NCBI GenBank assembly: GCA_019239825.1
Contig: JAFAZK010000056.1
Location: forward strand, 1 to 64,000
DNA length: 64,000 nucleotides
Direction of reading: 5' to 3'
From: Verrucomicrobiota bacterium
Lineage (GTDB): Bacteria > Verrucomicrobiota > Verrucomicrobiia > Chthoniobacterales > JAFAMB01
The notes beneath the pieces are model-generated. The model saw only the letters and a list, made by a program, of their open reading frames with translations, made no database searches and was not told the DNA's origin. The translations under genes and the position numbers were made by a program. This document shows positions 29,719 through 39,900 of the stretch, in pieces (position 1 is the stretch's first letter; each line of letters opens with the position of its first letter).

Positions 29719-30855
29719 ATGAAACGGCGGCTGTTCCTTTCCCTGTGCTCCATTCTGGGGCTTTGCCTTCCTGCCTTTTCGCAGGATACGATTAAAATCG
29801 GCGAGTTCGGCTCGTTAACTGGTGACAATGCCAGTTTTGGCACTTCGCAAAACGAAGGGGTCCAAATGGCGGTCGAGGAAATCAATAATGCGGGCGGGGT
29901 TCTCGGCAAAAAGATCGATCTGACCGTTGAAGATAATCAGACCAAACAGGGCCAAACGACTACCATCGTCCGAAAACTGATTTCTCAAGACCACGTCGTG
30001 GCTTTGATTGGCGAGGTCGCATCCTCCAAGACCTTGGAAGCGGCGCCGGTTGCCCAGGAAGCCAAAATTCCTCTGATCGCCACCGCCGCCACTAACCCGA
30101 AAGTGACCCAAGTCGGTGACTACATTTTCCGAGTCTGTTTCATCGATGACTTTCAGGCTGTTGTCATAGCGCGGTTCGTTCTGGAGAAACTGCATAAGAC
30201 GAAGGTCGCTTTCATGACCGACGTGAAACAGGATTACAGCGTTGGACTAACTCAGTTCGCGAAAGACTATTTCCTGAAGAACGGCGGCCAGGTCGTAAAG
30301 GAGCAAAGCTACAGCTCGGGCGACAAAGATTTTCGCGCTCAATTGACTGACATCAAATCGGCTAACCCTGATGTGATCATTATTACAGGCTATTACCCAG
30401 AGGTATCTTTGATTGTCCGCGAGGGCCGTCAGTTAGGAATCAAAGCCGCTTTCGCCGGTGGTGACGGGTGGGACGGCGCCTCACTGATTCCAGTCGGGGG
30501 TAAGGCGATCGAAGGCGCCTTTTTCTCGAACCACTTCTCGACCGAGGACAAATCACCAGCCGTTCAGGAGTTCGTCGCTAAGTACAAAAAGAAATACAAT
30601 AACAAGACCCCCGATGCGTTTGCGGCCCTTGGTTACGATGCAGTTAATCTGCTAGCCGATGCGATCAAACGGGCTGGGGGGACAGACCCCGAGAAGCTGC
30701 GCGATGCAATCGCCGGCACCAAGGATTTTCCGGGTGTAACCGGCAAAATCACTATCAACCCGGAACGGAACGCGAATAAGTCAGCAGTGATCATCACGAT
30801 CAAGGATGGCGCGCTGCACTATTTTGAGACCATAGAGCCGAAAGCAGCCAGCTAG
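29719..30855 (+). CDS. branched-chain amino-acid ABC transporter binding protein 1
   Basis: A 378-aa periplasmic binding protein of the LivJ/LivK (Peripla_BP_6) family. The signal peptide MKRRLFLSLCSILGLCLPAFSQ is followed by DTIKIGEFGSLTGDNASFG, AVEEINNAGGVLGKKIDL, VVALIGEVASSKTLEAAPVA and AFAALGYDAVNLLADAI. ATG 29719 is chosen since it starts the signal; the frame is open from 29617 through repeats. It is the first of six genes for one importer. Substrate could be a branched-chain amino acid or another small amide. Confidence 0.93.
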   Translation: MKRRLFLSLCSILGLCLPAFSQDTIKIGEFGSLTGDNASFGTSQNEGVQMAVEEINNAGGVLGKKIDLTVEDNQTKQGQTTTIVRKLISQDHVVALIGEVASSKTLEAAPVAQEAKIPLIATAATNPKVTQVGDYIFRVCFIDDFQAVVIARFVLEKLHKTKVAFMTDVKQDYSVGLTQFAKDYFLKNGGQVVKEQSYSSGDKDFRAQLTDIKSANPDVIIITGYYPEVSLIVREGRQLGIKAAFAGGDGWDGASLIPVGGKAIEGAFFSNHFSTEDKSPAVQEFVAKYKKKYNNKTPDAFAALGYDAVNLLADAIKRAGGTDPEKLRDAIAGTKDFPGVTGKITINPERNANKSAVIITIKDGALHYFETIEPKAAS

Positions 30856-31139
30856 AACGGCCTCGTGATTCGTGAATGGTGATTAGTGATTGGTGGGACG
30901 CCGGGCTGCGTTCGTGGGCGGGCAAGGCTCCGTAACGGCCCAAAAAGGTCAACGGCGGAACCAGTCTCATCTCGCCACTTGGTTTGCGACGCCTCAAAGC
31001 TGCCGAGCCGCACACCCACGGCTCGGCACTCGGTTAGGCCTCTCGTGCAAAATTTAGCTCGATACGAAAGGGCCCTTTCAAAGGTGTCAGGCTATCCGGG
31101 AGCCTCGCCCCACCATAGAGGGGTGTTGCAATTTTCTCC
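30856..31139. mobile_element. MITE-like element, degenerate copy 2, plus heptamer repeat
   Basis: The right end CGGGAGCCTCGCCCCACCA (31097-31115) is intact. The left end near 30891-30937 is degenerate (TGGTGGGACG, then GGGCGGGCAAGGCTCCGTAA). The inner pair TGCCGAGCCG (31002-31011) and CGGCTCGGCA (31020-31029) is preserved. A heptamer repeat (GTGATTCGTGAATGGTGATT) precedes it at 30864-30895. The element sits between the two binding-protein genes. Confidence 0.75.
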
Positions 31140-32354
31140 ATGACGAACCCGTCCCTCTGCGAAATCCCAAATGACATGCGGGAGCCTTGCCCTACCAATT
31201 GTCGACGACCAAACGTCTTTCACCAATCACTAATCACCAATCACCAATCACTTCTCGTGCTCCTCGCCTTCCTTCTCCTTTTCGCCCATGCCGCCCTCGC
31301 CCAAATCAAAATCGGCGCGGTAAGCTGCATCTCGGGTCCGCTTTCAACCTTTGGGGTATCGAGCATCCGCGGGACACGAATGGCGATCGAGGAGATCAAT
31401 GCGAAAGGGGGTGTGCTAGGGCAATCGATCGAACTAGTTGTCGACGACAACGGTTCAAAGGCTGGAGAGACGGCCAGGATCGCCCGAAAATTCTTGTCCC
31501 AGGACCACGTGGTGGTGATCCTCGGCGACCTTACCTCGTCGTCGACAATGGAAGCGGCGCCTTTAGCTCAGGAGGCCCATGTGCCGTTGCTTACCCCGTC
31601 TGCAACTGCCGTCTCGGTCACTAAGGTGGGTGACTATGTTTTTCGAAGTTGCTTTACTGATCCGTTTACCGGTCGGATTATGGCGCGGTTTGCTGTCGAC
31701 CATCTGCATGCTCGGCGCGGAGTTATCCTTACCGACGTTAAACAAGACTACAGTATTGGCGTAAGCGCTGAATTGGGCGCCTATTACCGCCAACAAGGAG
31801 GGCGAGTTTTGCAGGAATACAGTTTCAGTAGCGGTGATACTGATTTTCGAGCACAGCTCTCATCGCTAAAAAGCCTGCAACCCGACGTGGTTTTTGTGCC
31901 AGCGTATTATACCGAAGCCGCCCTGATCTTAAGAGAGGCCCGCCAACTGGGCATAAAAGCGGAATTTGTAGGCGGTGAAGGTTGGGATAGTCCCTCCTTG
32001 ATCTCCGTTGCGGGGAAGAGCGCCGATGGAAGTTATTATACGGATCATTTTTCGCCGGATGACCCGAACCATTTGGTCCAAACCTTTGTCCAGGCATATA
32101 AAACGAAGTACGGAACCGCTCCTGATGCCTTATCGGCATTGTGGTATGATGCCGCCGGGTTGGTGGTCGATGCAATCCGCCGAGCCGGCTCCCCCGACCC
32201 GGCCAAAATTAGAGATGCGCTTGCTGTAACCAAGAATTTCCCCGGTGTGACGGGCAATATCTCACTGGACGAACAACGCAATGCCAGTAAGCCGGGTGTG
32301 ATCGTCACCATCGAAAACGGTCACGTCAAGATGGTGGAGAGGGTCGAACCGTGA
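31140..32354 (+). CDS. branched-chain amino-acid ABC transporter binding protein 2
   Basis: A second LivJ-type binding protein (404 aa from ATG 31140; 393 aa from ATG 31173), clearly a tandem paralogue of gene 1: both carry SSG-D-DFRAQL, REARQLGIKA or REGRQLGIKA, and GGEGWD/GGDGWD. The hydrophobic signal is LLVLLAFLLLFAHAALA-QIKIG. Everything between either start and this core is repeat DNA: a piece of the MITE right end near 31179-31198, then heptamers (31221-31256) read as HQSLITNHQSLL. A downstream GTG at 31257 would give a very short n-region. The start is therefore uncertain, the rest secure. Confidence 0.9.
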   Translation: MTNPSLCEIPNDMREPCPTNCRRPNVFHQSLITNHQSLLVLLAFLLLFAHAALAQIKIGAVSCISGPLSTFGVSSIRGTRMAIEEINAKGGVLGQSIELVVDDNGSKAGETARIARKFLSQDHVVVILGDLTSSSTMEAAPLAQEAHVPLLTPSATAVSVTKVGDYVFRSCFTDPFTGRIMARFAVDHLHARRGVILTDVKQDYSIGVSAELGAYYRQQGGRVLQEYSFSSGDTDFRAQLSSLKSLQPDVVFVPAYYTEAALILREARQLGIKAEFVGGEGWDSPSLISVAGKSADGSYYTDHFSPDDPNHLVQTFVQAYKTKYGTAPDALSALWYDAAGLVVDAIRRAGSPDPAKIRDALAVTKNFPGVTGNISLDEQRNASKPGVIVTIENGHVKMVERVEP

Positions 32355-32376
32355 CGGCTTGGACCGGTCGGAACCG

Positions 32377-32655
32377 GGGAGGGGAGCCGCTTTTGAACGT
32401 CGCCCGTGAGCTGAGCTGATCGGGCAAACAACCGCCGTATTTCTGAGACGTTGTCGAGCAGGCGGCTCCCGGAAACGTCCCACGATGCGGTTTGGTACTA
32501 TCGTGTTGCATTGGTTGGAAACGAAGTGAATCGAGGTGGATTGTGGGATTTACGAGACGTTCGCGGGAGCCGCCTGCTAGCACACGCCCACCTGGTAAAT
32601 GTGGGTTTTCAAGAAGGTGCGTGCAAACGGGTCCGGGTAAAAGCGGCTCCCGTCC
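32377..32655. repeat. double-palindrome repeat element, GAGCCGC family, copy 2
   Basis: Outer arms GGAGGGGAGCCGCTTTT (32377-32393) and AAAAGCGGCTCCCGTCC (32639-32655) pair with one mismatch. Inner blocks identical to copy 1 at 4731-4942 occupy 32462-32481 and 32562-32581. It begins 22 bp after the second livJ stop. Confidence 0.85.
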
Positions 32656-32862
32656 AGGGGGCCGACCGCATTGGCCTCGTCCCGTTGTTGCGGGAAGATA
32701 GCGCTCCATGAAGCTAGAACATTCGCGTTCAATTCGCGTTCATTCGCGGTTTCTCTCCGATTGGTGTCCATTCGCGGTTAAAACTTCTAGCGTAAACCGC
32801 CGAAATGCGCTGAATATAGGCCCGGGGCGAGCGCGACCAGCTCGAGGGATTACGATCAAGCG
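32656..32862. repeat. ATTCGCG-type repeats upstream of livH
   Basis: CATTCGCGTTCAATTCGCGT and CATTCGCGG-type units lie at 32717-32780. With the element before it, 508 bp without a gene separate livJ2 from livH, unusually long for this operon type. A promoter of livHMGF could lie here, but none is clear. Confidence 0.5.
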
Positions 32863-33864
32863 ATGGCACAAGTAATACTTTTCTTACAGCAGCTATTAAA
32901 CGGTCTCTCACTGGGTTCGATCTATGCTCTGATCGCTCTCGGCTACACCATGGTGTATGGGGTCTTACGCTTCATTAATTTTGCCCATGGCGATGTTTAC
33001 ATGCTGGGTGCGTACGCCGGTTTCGCGATCACAAACGCGATCTACACGATCATTCCTCTAGACCAGTACAACGCGATCAGCCGGCACACTTTCATTCCAA
33101 TATTTGTTTGCACCGCTGTCGTGATGCTGGGCGCCATGATTTTCTGCGCCATCCTTGGCGTGTCGATCGAGCGAATCGCTTATCGCCCGTTACGGGATCG
33201 ACCGCGATTAACGGTATTGATTACCGCAATTGGGGTCTCTCTGTTCCTCCAGAACATGACGCAGTTTTTCGTTGGGGCACAGCCGCAAGCCTTCAAACAA
33301 CTGATTCCAGTTCGGGCGATCGAAGGCCTTGGGGATCTAACAGTGTTGAGCAGTCAAGCGGCGATTATCATCTCGACCATAGTGCTCATGGTGTTCCTCC
33401 GATTGGTCGTCATGAAAACGAAAATCGGTCTAGCGATGAGAGCGTTGTCCGTTAACCCAACCGCTTGCTCTTTGATGGGTGTGAACAACGGGCTGGTGAT
33501 TTCTTTCACCTTTGCTCTTGGCTCAGCTTTGGCAGCCGCCGCTGGAATTTTAGTGGCGATGGATTCCCCTTCGATCAATCCACTAATGGGGAATTTACAA
33601 GGGATAAAGGCTTTCGTCGCAGCCGTCCTAGGCGGCATCGGCAACATCAACGGAGCGGTCGTGGGCGGGCTGATTATCGGGGTCTTGGAGACATTGGTCG
33701 TAGGGTACTCTAACGAATTGACGACCTTGTTTCCTGCTCTCCACTATCTGTTTCCCGAGGGGGTATCTCAATTCCGCGATGCCATCTCTTTCGCGGTGCT
33801 GATCATCATCTTGCTCTTCAAGCCAACGGGTATCTTTGGCCGGGTTGAACGGGAAAAAGTATGA
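32863..33864 (+). CDS. livH: branched-chain amino-acid ABC permease LivH
   Basis: A 333-aa inner-membrane permease with about eight membrane spans. LNGLSLGSIYALIALGYTMVYGVLRFINFAHGD is the LivH N-terminal hallmark, and AFVAAVLGGIGNINGAVVGG the cytoplasmic coupling loop for the ATPases. It overlaps livM by 4 bp (ATGA), so they are translationally coupled. Confidence 0.96.
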   Translation: MAQVILFLQQLLNGLSLGSIYALIALGYTMVYGVLRFINFAHGDVYMLGAYAGFAITNAIYTIIPLDQYNAISRHTFIPIFVCTAVVMLGAMIFCAILGVSIERIAYRPLRDRPRLTVLITAIGVSLFLQNMTQFFVGAQPQAFKQLIPVRAIEGLGDLTVLSSQAAIIISTIVLMVFLRLVVMKTKIGLAMRALSVNPTACSLMGVNNGLVISFTFALGSALAAAAGILVAMDSPSINPLMGNLQGIKAFVAAVLGGIGNINGAVVGGLIIGVLETLVVGYSNELTTLFPALHYLFPEGVSQFRDAISFAVLIIILLFKPTGIFGRVEREKV

Positions 33865-34973
33865 GTCGGGCACGTGCGATCCTTGGGATCTTCTTACTTT
33901 TTCTCTTTTTGTTTGCGCTTTTTATCGAGCGGCCGTTAGCGGATAACCAAGCTTATTACTACGATATCCTGATCAACATCGGGATTAATATCATCCTGGC
34001 CGTCAGTTTGAACCTGGTAAACGGTTACACCGGGCAATTTTCGTTGGGTCATGCGGGTTTTATGGCGGTGGGCGCTTACGCTGCAGGCAGTTGGAGCGAG
34101 CATTTGGGCCCAAGCCTGATTAACTTTCTGGCGGGATCAAACGGCGTGCTGACTTTAGTGTTAAAGCCGTTCCCGTTCTTGCAAGCCCTTCCAACCATCT
34201 GCGCAGATAATCTCGCCTTGGTGGTTGCGACAATATTCGGGGGCCTTCTGGCCGCTCTGGCCGGCCTGGCCGTTGGTATACCGTCGCTGAGGCTCCGGGG
34301 GGATTATCTGGCAATCGTGACCCTCGGCTTCGGAGAAATCATTCGTACGCTCATTTTGAATATCGATTTCTTAGGCGCCGCTCGCGGTATGAGCGTGACG
34401 GGGAGATATACCAATATCTTTTGGACCTTCGGCATCGCTGCCGTTGCCGTCTATATCGTCCTCGGTTTGGTCAACTCCACCTATGGCCGCGGTTTTCTGA
34501 CCGTGCGTGATGACGAGGTGGCCGCAGAAGCCATGGGAATCAACACCACGAAGTATAAAGTGATCGCGTTTGTGGTGGGCGCCTTTTTCGCCGGTACGGC
34601 CGGCTCTTTGTTTGCTCATTACACCGGATTTTTGACCCCGGAAGGGTTCAACTTTTTTAAATCAGTTGATGTGGTGGTGATGGTGATTCTCGGAGGGATG
34701 GGCAGCACCACGGGAGTGATACTGGCGGCGATTCTGCTGACGATTTTGCCGGAACTATTGCGCGGGCTAGCGCACACTGACTTCGTTCCTGCTTTCCAGA
34801 AAGCAATCGAGGGCGTACTCCCGATCCATTTGCCCCCCCTACAGGGCCTCTTAGAGAATCGTCTGATCCTTTATTCGCTCCTCCTGATCATCATGATGCT
34901 GACTCGGCCGCAAGGCCTGTTTGGTGACATAGCCGGCAGCCGAAAACGAGTCACTTCATCTCCTGCAAAGTAA
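33861..34973 (+). CDS. livM: branched-chain amino-acid ABC permease LivM
   Basis: A 370-aa second permease subunit. NLVNGYTGQFSLGHAGFMAVGAY and the coupling motif VVVMVILGGMGSTTGVILAA are typical, along with the EAMGIN-TKYKV block. It starts in the livH stop codon and ends at the livG start (TAATG overlap). Confidence 0.95.
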   Translation: MSRARAILGIFLLFLFLFALFIERPLADNQAYYYDILINIGINIILAVSLNLVNGYTGQFSLGHAGFMAVGAYAAGSWSEHLGPSLINFLAGSNGVLTLVLKPFPFLQALPTICADNLALVVATIFGGLLAALAGLAVGIPSLRLRGDYLAIVTLGFGEIIRTLILNIDFLGAARGMSVTGRYTNIFWTFGIAAVAVYIVLGLVNSTYGRGFLTVRDDEVAAEAMGINTTKYKVIAFVVGAFFAGTAGSLFAHYTGFLTPEGFNFFKSVDVVVMVILGGMGSTTGVILAAILLTILPELLRGLAHTDFVPAFQKAIEGVLPIHLPPLQGLLENRLILYSLLLIIMMLTRPQGLFGDIAGSRKRVTSSPAK

Positions 34974-35734
34974 TGGATGCATTGCTGAAAGTTGATCGTT
35001 GTACCATCCGCTTTGGGGGGCTCACGGCGGTATCAAATCTCGACATGTCGATCGGAAACCGTGAGTTAGTGGGTTTAATCGGACCAAATGGTGCCGGTAA
35101 GACTACGGTATTCAATATGATTACCGGCGTCTATCAACCGACAGAGGGCGCCATCTCTCTTAATGGTGAGCGTTTGAATGGACTGAAGCCGTTCGATATC
35201 ACGGCAAGAGGAATTGCCCGGACGTTTCAGAATATCCGGCTTTTTGTCTCTTTGACTGTCTTCGACAACGTGCGGGCTGCTTTCAACTTGCACTTAAAGC
35301 ATGGCCCATTTCATGCCCTGACTCGGGGTCCCAAATTCAAACAGGAAGAGGCCGAGATAAGAGAGCAAGCCATGGATCTATTGAAGATCTTTAACCTCGA
35401 CCGATTTCAAGACGTCATGTGTAAGAACCTTCCTTACGGCGATCAGCGGCGGTTGGAAATCGTGCGGGCCCTGGCTACCAAACCGCGGCTGTTGTTGCTA
35501 GACGAGCCCGCCGCCGGAATGAATCCGACCGAGAAAGGCTCTCTGATGACTCTGATCGAATTTATCCAGGACAAATTCGACATTTCGGTCCTGCTGGTTG
35601 AACACGATATGCGAGTCGTGATGGGGATCTGCAAAAGGATCTACGTTTTGGATTACGGAATAACGATTGCCGAAGGCCCTCCCGATCAGATCCGTCGCGA
35701 CCCTAAAGTGATTCAGGCCTACTTGGGAGAGTAA
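34973..35734 (+). CDS. livG: branched-chain amino-acid ABC ATPase LivG
   Basis: A 253-aa ATPase. Walker A GPNGAGKTT, the signature segment LPYGDQRRLEIVRAL (the LivG variant lacking a classical LSGGQ), Walker B LLLLDEPAAGMNPTE and the H-loop VEHDMRVVMGICKRIYVLDYG are all as in LivG. The C-terminal IRRDPKVIQAYLGE is a family tail. It overlaps livM by one base. Confidence 0.96.
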   Translation: MDALLKVDRCTIRFGGLTAVSNLDMSIGNRELVGLIGPNGAGKTTVFNMITGVYQPTEGAISLNGERLNGLKPFDITARGIARTFQNIRLFVSLTVFDNVRAAFNLHLKHGPFHALTRGPKFKQEEAEIREQAMDLLKIFNLDRFQDVMCKNLPYGDQRRLEIVRALATKPRLLLLDEPAAGMNPTEKGSLMTLIEFIQDKFDISVLLVEHDMRVVMGICKRIYVLDYGITIAEGPPDQIRRDPKVIQAYLGE

Positions 35735-35967
35735 ACGCGCGAACGAAGACAGACGAACCGCGAATGGAAACAAATGGACGCGAAGATTTGAACCGCAGAT
35801 GTACGCAGATAGAGTTCTGATGAAAATGGGCCGCAGTTTGTTTCTAGAGAATTATCTTCGCAAATACGCGTCCATCTGCGGTTCTCCTCTCTTTTATTCG
35901 CGTCAATTCGTGTCCATTCGCGGTTTCGACCTCATTCGCGTCAATTCGCGGTTCTCCATTCGCGGTT
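35735..35967. repeat. inverted ATTCGCG-type repeats between livG and livF
   Basis: GAACCGCGAATGGAAACAAA (35756-35775) continuing into TGGACGCGAA is mirrored by ATTCGCGTCAATTCGTGTCC and CATTCGCGGTT units at 35898-35967. The last unit directly abuts the livF ATG. No gene is present. The pair could form a long stem between the two ATPase genes. Confidence 0.65.
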
Positions 35968-36678
35968 ATGTTAGAAGTTAGTAATCTCGAAGTCGCCTAC
36001 GGGTCGATCACCGCCCTGCACTCGATCACAGTCCGGGTCGATAAAGGTAAAATCGTTACGCTCATAGGAAGCAACGGGGCCGGCAAATCGACTACCTTGC
36101 GAGCGGTATCAGGTTTGTTGAAGGTCAGGAGCGGAAAGATCCAGCTTGAGGGAAAGGACATTACAAATTTGGCTCCACATTTCATCGTGGGGCTCGGTAT
36201 TACTCAGGTCCCGGAAGGGCGGATGATTTTCCCAAACCTCACGGTTGTAGAAAACCTGCAAATGGGCGCCTATCGCCGGAAGAAAAACGGGGAAATGAAG
36301 AGTGATTACGAATACGTTTATTCGATCTTTCCCCGGTTGAAAGAGCGACAGAAGCAAGTCGCAGGCACTTTGAGCGGCGGCGAACAACAAATGCTGGCGA
36401 TCGGCCGCGCGTTAATGAGCAAACCCACCTATTTGATGTTGGACGAGCCGTCCCTAGGAATCGCACCGCTTCTCGTCCGGACGATTTTTGAAAAGATCGT
36501 CGAGATTAATCGCCAACTCGGTATCACGATTCTCCTGGTCGAACAGAACGCAAATCTGGCGCTCGAGATCTCGGATTACGGCTACGTGCTGGAAACCGGA
36601 CGTGTGATCCTGGAGGACAAATCCGAAAGCCTGCGAGTTAACGCTCTGGTCCGGGAATCGTATCTCGGCGGAGCGTGA
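35968..36678 (+). CDS. livF: branched-chain amino-acid ABC ATPase LivF
   Basis: A 236-aa ATPase partner of LivG. Walker A GSNGAGKST, signature LSGGEQQMLAIGRALM, Walker B YLMLDEPSLGIAPLLV and H-loop LVEQNANLALEISD are intact. ATG 35968 follows directly on a repeat unit, so no ordinary ribosome site is seen; translation may depend on the repeat-derived leader. Confidence 0.95.
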   Translation: MLEVSNLEVAYGSITALHSITVRVDKGKIVTLIGSNGAGKSTTLRAVSGLLKVRSGKIQLEGKDITNLAPHFIVGLGITQVPEGRMIFPNLTVVENLQMGAYRRKKNGEMKSDYEYVYSIFPRLKERQKQVAGTLSGGEQQMLAIGRALMSKPTYLMLDEPSLGIAPLLVRTIFEKIVEINRQLGITILLVEQNANLALEISDYGYVLETGRVILEDKSESLRVNALVRESYLGGA

Positions 36679-36992
36679 GGGAGAGGCGTGTGGGCGGATG
36701 GGCGTGACGGCGTATCGGCGTAGTGGGAACACGCTGGGCTCTGCCAAGAGAGCGCCCCAATGGGACACGTGGACTCATCAGTCAGGTCCTATTAGTCCCA
36801 TAAGTCGTACAGGTCCTATCCGCGAGCACGGTATTGCGCGTCTATTTACAGATGCCCTGTACCATCAATCCCGCGGTGGCTCCCTCCGCTCCCGTTTTTT
36901 CTTGGTCGCAAGTCCAACAAGATGCGAACCTAACGGGAGCGTTCACGGAATCGAACAAAGTCCTCCCTCCAATTACAAAAGGATTTGTAGCC
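36679..36992. repeat. gap with nonamer-period GTCCTAT repeat
   Basis: AGGTCCTAT, TAGTCCCAT, AAGTCGTAC and AGGTCCTAT follow each other with a nine-base period at 36784-36819. Similar runs recur at 40873-40946 and 47877-47910. No gene is supported, though the frame of the galactosidase extends back to 36834. Confidence 0.6.
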
Positions 36993-39900
36993 ATGTGCTC
37001 CCTGCTCCCGGCCTTCCGGCTTCTGTTTTGTTCTAGTGCGTCCCGTTGCAGTGGCGCGTTTTCATTTCTCTGGCGACAGATTACCCAGTTCTTATGGGTG
37101 ACGACACTCGCTTTGGGCTTACTCCCGGCCACGACCACAAGCGCCGGCACTCACCACACGATTAAGTTCGATCACTATTCGCTGATGATCGATGGGAACA
37201 GAGTATTCATCTATTCGGGCGAATTTCATCCGTTTCGGTTACCAAGCCCGACTCTTTGGCTGGACGTCTTCCAGAAGATGAAAGTCGGCGGATTCAACAC
37301 GATCTGCTGCTACTTCGACTGGGATTATCATTCATCGAAGAGCGGGACTTATGATTTTACCGGGATTCGAGATCTGGATCGCTTCCTTAGTCTCGCGAGT
37401 GAAGCCGGGTTATACGTCATCGTCCGCCCTGGGCCATATATTAATGCGGAAACCGACAGCGGCGGATTTCCGGGATGGCTGACTACGATCCGGGGTCGAG
37501 CAAGGTCGACGGCTTCAGATTACCTGGCGGCTGCCTACCAATGGTTGAGCCAGGTCGATCCGATAATCGCTCGTCACCAGCTAACAAATGGAACCGGGAC
37601 CATCATCGGTTGCCAGGTCGAGAACGAGTTTTACGACAGTTCGTCGGTCGGCCAGCAGTACATGCAAGATCTCGAGAATAAAATGAGGGCGGATGGTATC
37701 GAGGTACCGCTTACCGGTAACCATAACGCGACATTTACGACCGGGTTAGGCGCAACGGACATTGTGGGGTTCGACATCTATCCGCAAGGATTTGATGCCT
37801 CCAATCCTACTCAATGGAACCCAGTCCCGGAATGGTTGGAATCGGCCCATGATGCGCTGCCGCCAAACGAGCCGCTTTACCTACCGGAGTTTCAGGGCGG
37901 CTCTTTCGATCCTTGGGCAGGAGCGGGTTATCCTAACTGTTACATCTTGACGGGGCCGGGCTTCGCAAATGTTTTCTATAAGTCGCTCATCGCTCAGGGA
38001 GCGACGATGATCAATTACTACATGACTTACGGCGGCACGAGTTGGGGATGGCTACCTTGCCCGGGGGTCTACTCTTCTTACGATTACGGCTCGGCCATTA
38101 ATGAGGCGCGCCAACTTACCGGCAAATATGGCGAACAAAAACTGATCGCGTCATTTACCCAGGCTGTCAGTTCATTGGCAAAAACAATTCCCACTTCGCC
38201 CAATCCGCCAACCGATTCGAATCTGATACTGACAGAGCGATTCAATCCGGACGATCAAACCGAGATCTATCTGCTGGCGCATAAGGACACAACCTCATCC
38301 ACCGTCGAGCAGAGTCATATTACGGTCGATCTATCACCCAGAACCGGCTTCACTTATGATGATACATCTTCGTCGTTGGTGTACCAGGGGAGCTGGACGC
38401 ATGCGTCCAACCAAAGCTGGACCGCCGGTGATTACAAAAGGACGGAGTCGTTCAGTGATACTGCTGGAGACAGTGTTTCCGTGACTTTTAGCGGCGCCGC
38501 GATCCGCTTCATCGCTCCAAAAGACTCGAATCATGGCATTGCCGATATTTACTTGGACGGCACACTGGTTGATTCGGTCGACACCTACGCACGGAGTAAA
38601 TTGTATCAGGTGGTTCTTTACGACGTGTACGGACTACCCGCGGGCACTCATGTACTGAAGATTGCGGTGAGTGGACGCCAAAATCCGGCTTCGCAAGGTA
38701 GTTTCGTCGCTGTTGACGCAATTGATCTGCCTCCTGGTAACTCAGCTAATTTTTATCCCAGTGTGCCTCAGCAAGCGGGTACGGCTATTACAGTGAACGG
38801 CCGCGATGCGAAGTTGCTGCTGGCAAATTACCGATTCGGTGGCCAGCGCCTGGTATACTCGACCTCTCAATTGATGGCCAGCGGCAGCGATAGTAATGCG
38901 GATTTCGCCGTTCTCTATGATAACCAAGGAAATAACGGCGAGACGGTGTTGCGCTACTCTAGCCAGCCTACCATGCAAGTTCTTCAGGGCACGGTCAGCT
39001 CATCCTGGGATTCCACTAAAGGAGATCTTCGGCTGAACTATGTTCACAACGGATTGGCTCGCGTACTGGTTCAAACCGGCTCCGGGAGCCTCTTATTAGT
39101 CTTCGCTGATACAACCACCGCTGAGCAGCTTTGGCCTCTGCAAGTCCAAGGGCATCCGGTCCTCGTGAGTGGACCGTACCTGATTCGTTTCGCTCAGATG
39201 GCTGGTGATTCCCTCTTGTTGACCGGCGATACCAGCGGGCCAACGCAGCTCTCCGTGTTGTTCCCGCAATCTATCAAACCGGTCTGGCAGGGATCGCTGA
39301 GCGGTCCCCCCCGTTTCAGCCTGCCTAATCTCACGAATTGGAAGTTCCAATTCGAATCTCCCGAGCGAAACCCGATATTTGACGATTCCAACTGGACGAC
39401 CGCCAATCATACCACCACTAACAATCCGAATCGTCCCGGCAGCCTGCCGGTCTTATACGAAGATGATTACGGCTTTCATCATGGAGATGTGTGGTACCGC
39501 GGGCATTTTGTTGCTACCGGAAATGAAATCGGAATTACCATCGATGGAGAGGGCGGCGGGAATAGCCTGTATGCAGTTTGGCTGAATGGCGCCCTTCTCG
39601 GTACGCCCGCAAGCGGCCCCAACAATTTTGCGTTCCCGTCTGGAGTTCTGCAGCCTGGCCACGATAACGTCATATCCGTTCTGGTCATGAATATGGGTCA
39701 TGACGAGGATTACTCGCCTGACGACAGTTACAAATCTCCTCGCGGGATTCGAACCGCGATTCTGCTCGGTGCTACCCCAGCGATCCAATGGAAGATCCAA
39801 GGCAGCGTCGGGGGCGAAGCTCTGTTCGATCCGGTTCGCGGACCCATGAATATCGGCGGTCTCTACGGTGAACGTCACGGGTGGTTCTTGGCCGGTTACC

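Noticed and set aside
31221-31256. Possible CRISPR-like short repeats
   Set aside because: Units are 7 bp, contiguous and degenerate, with no spacers and no cas genes in the window.
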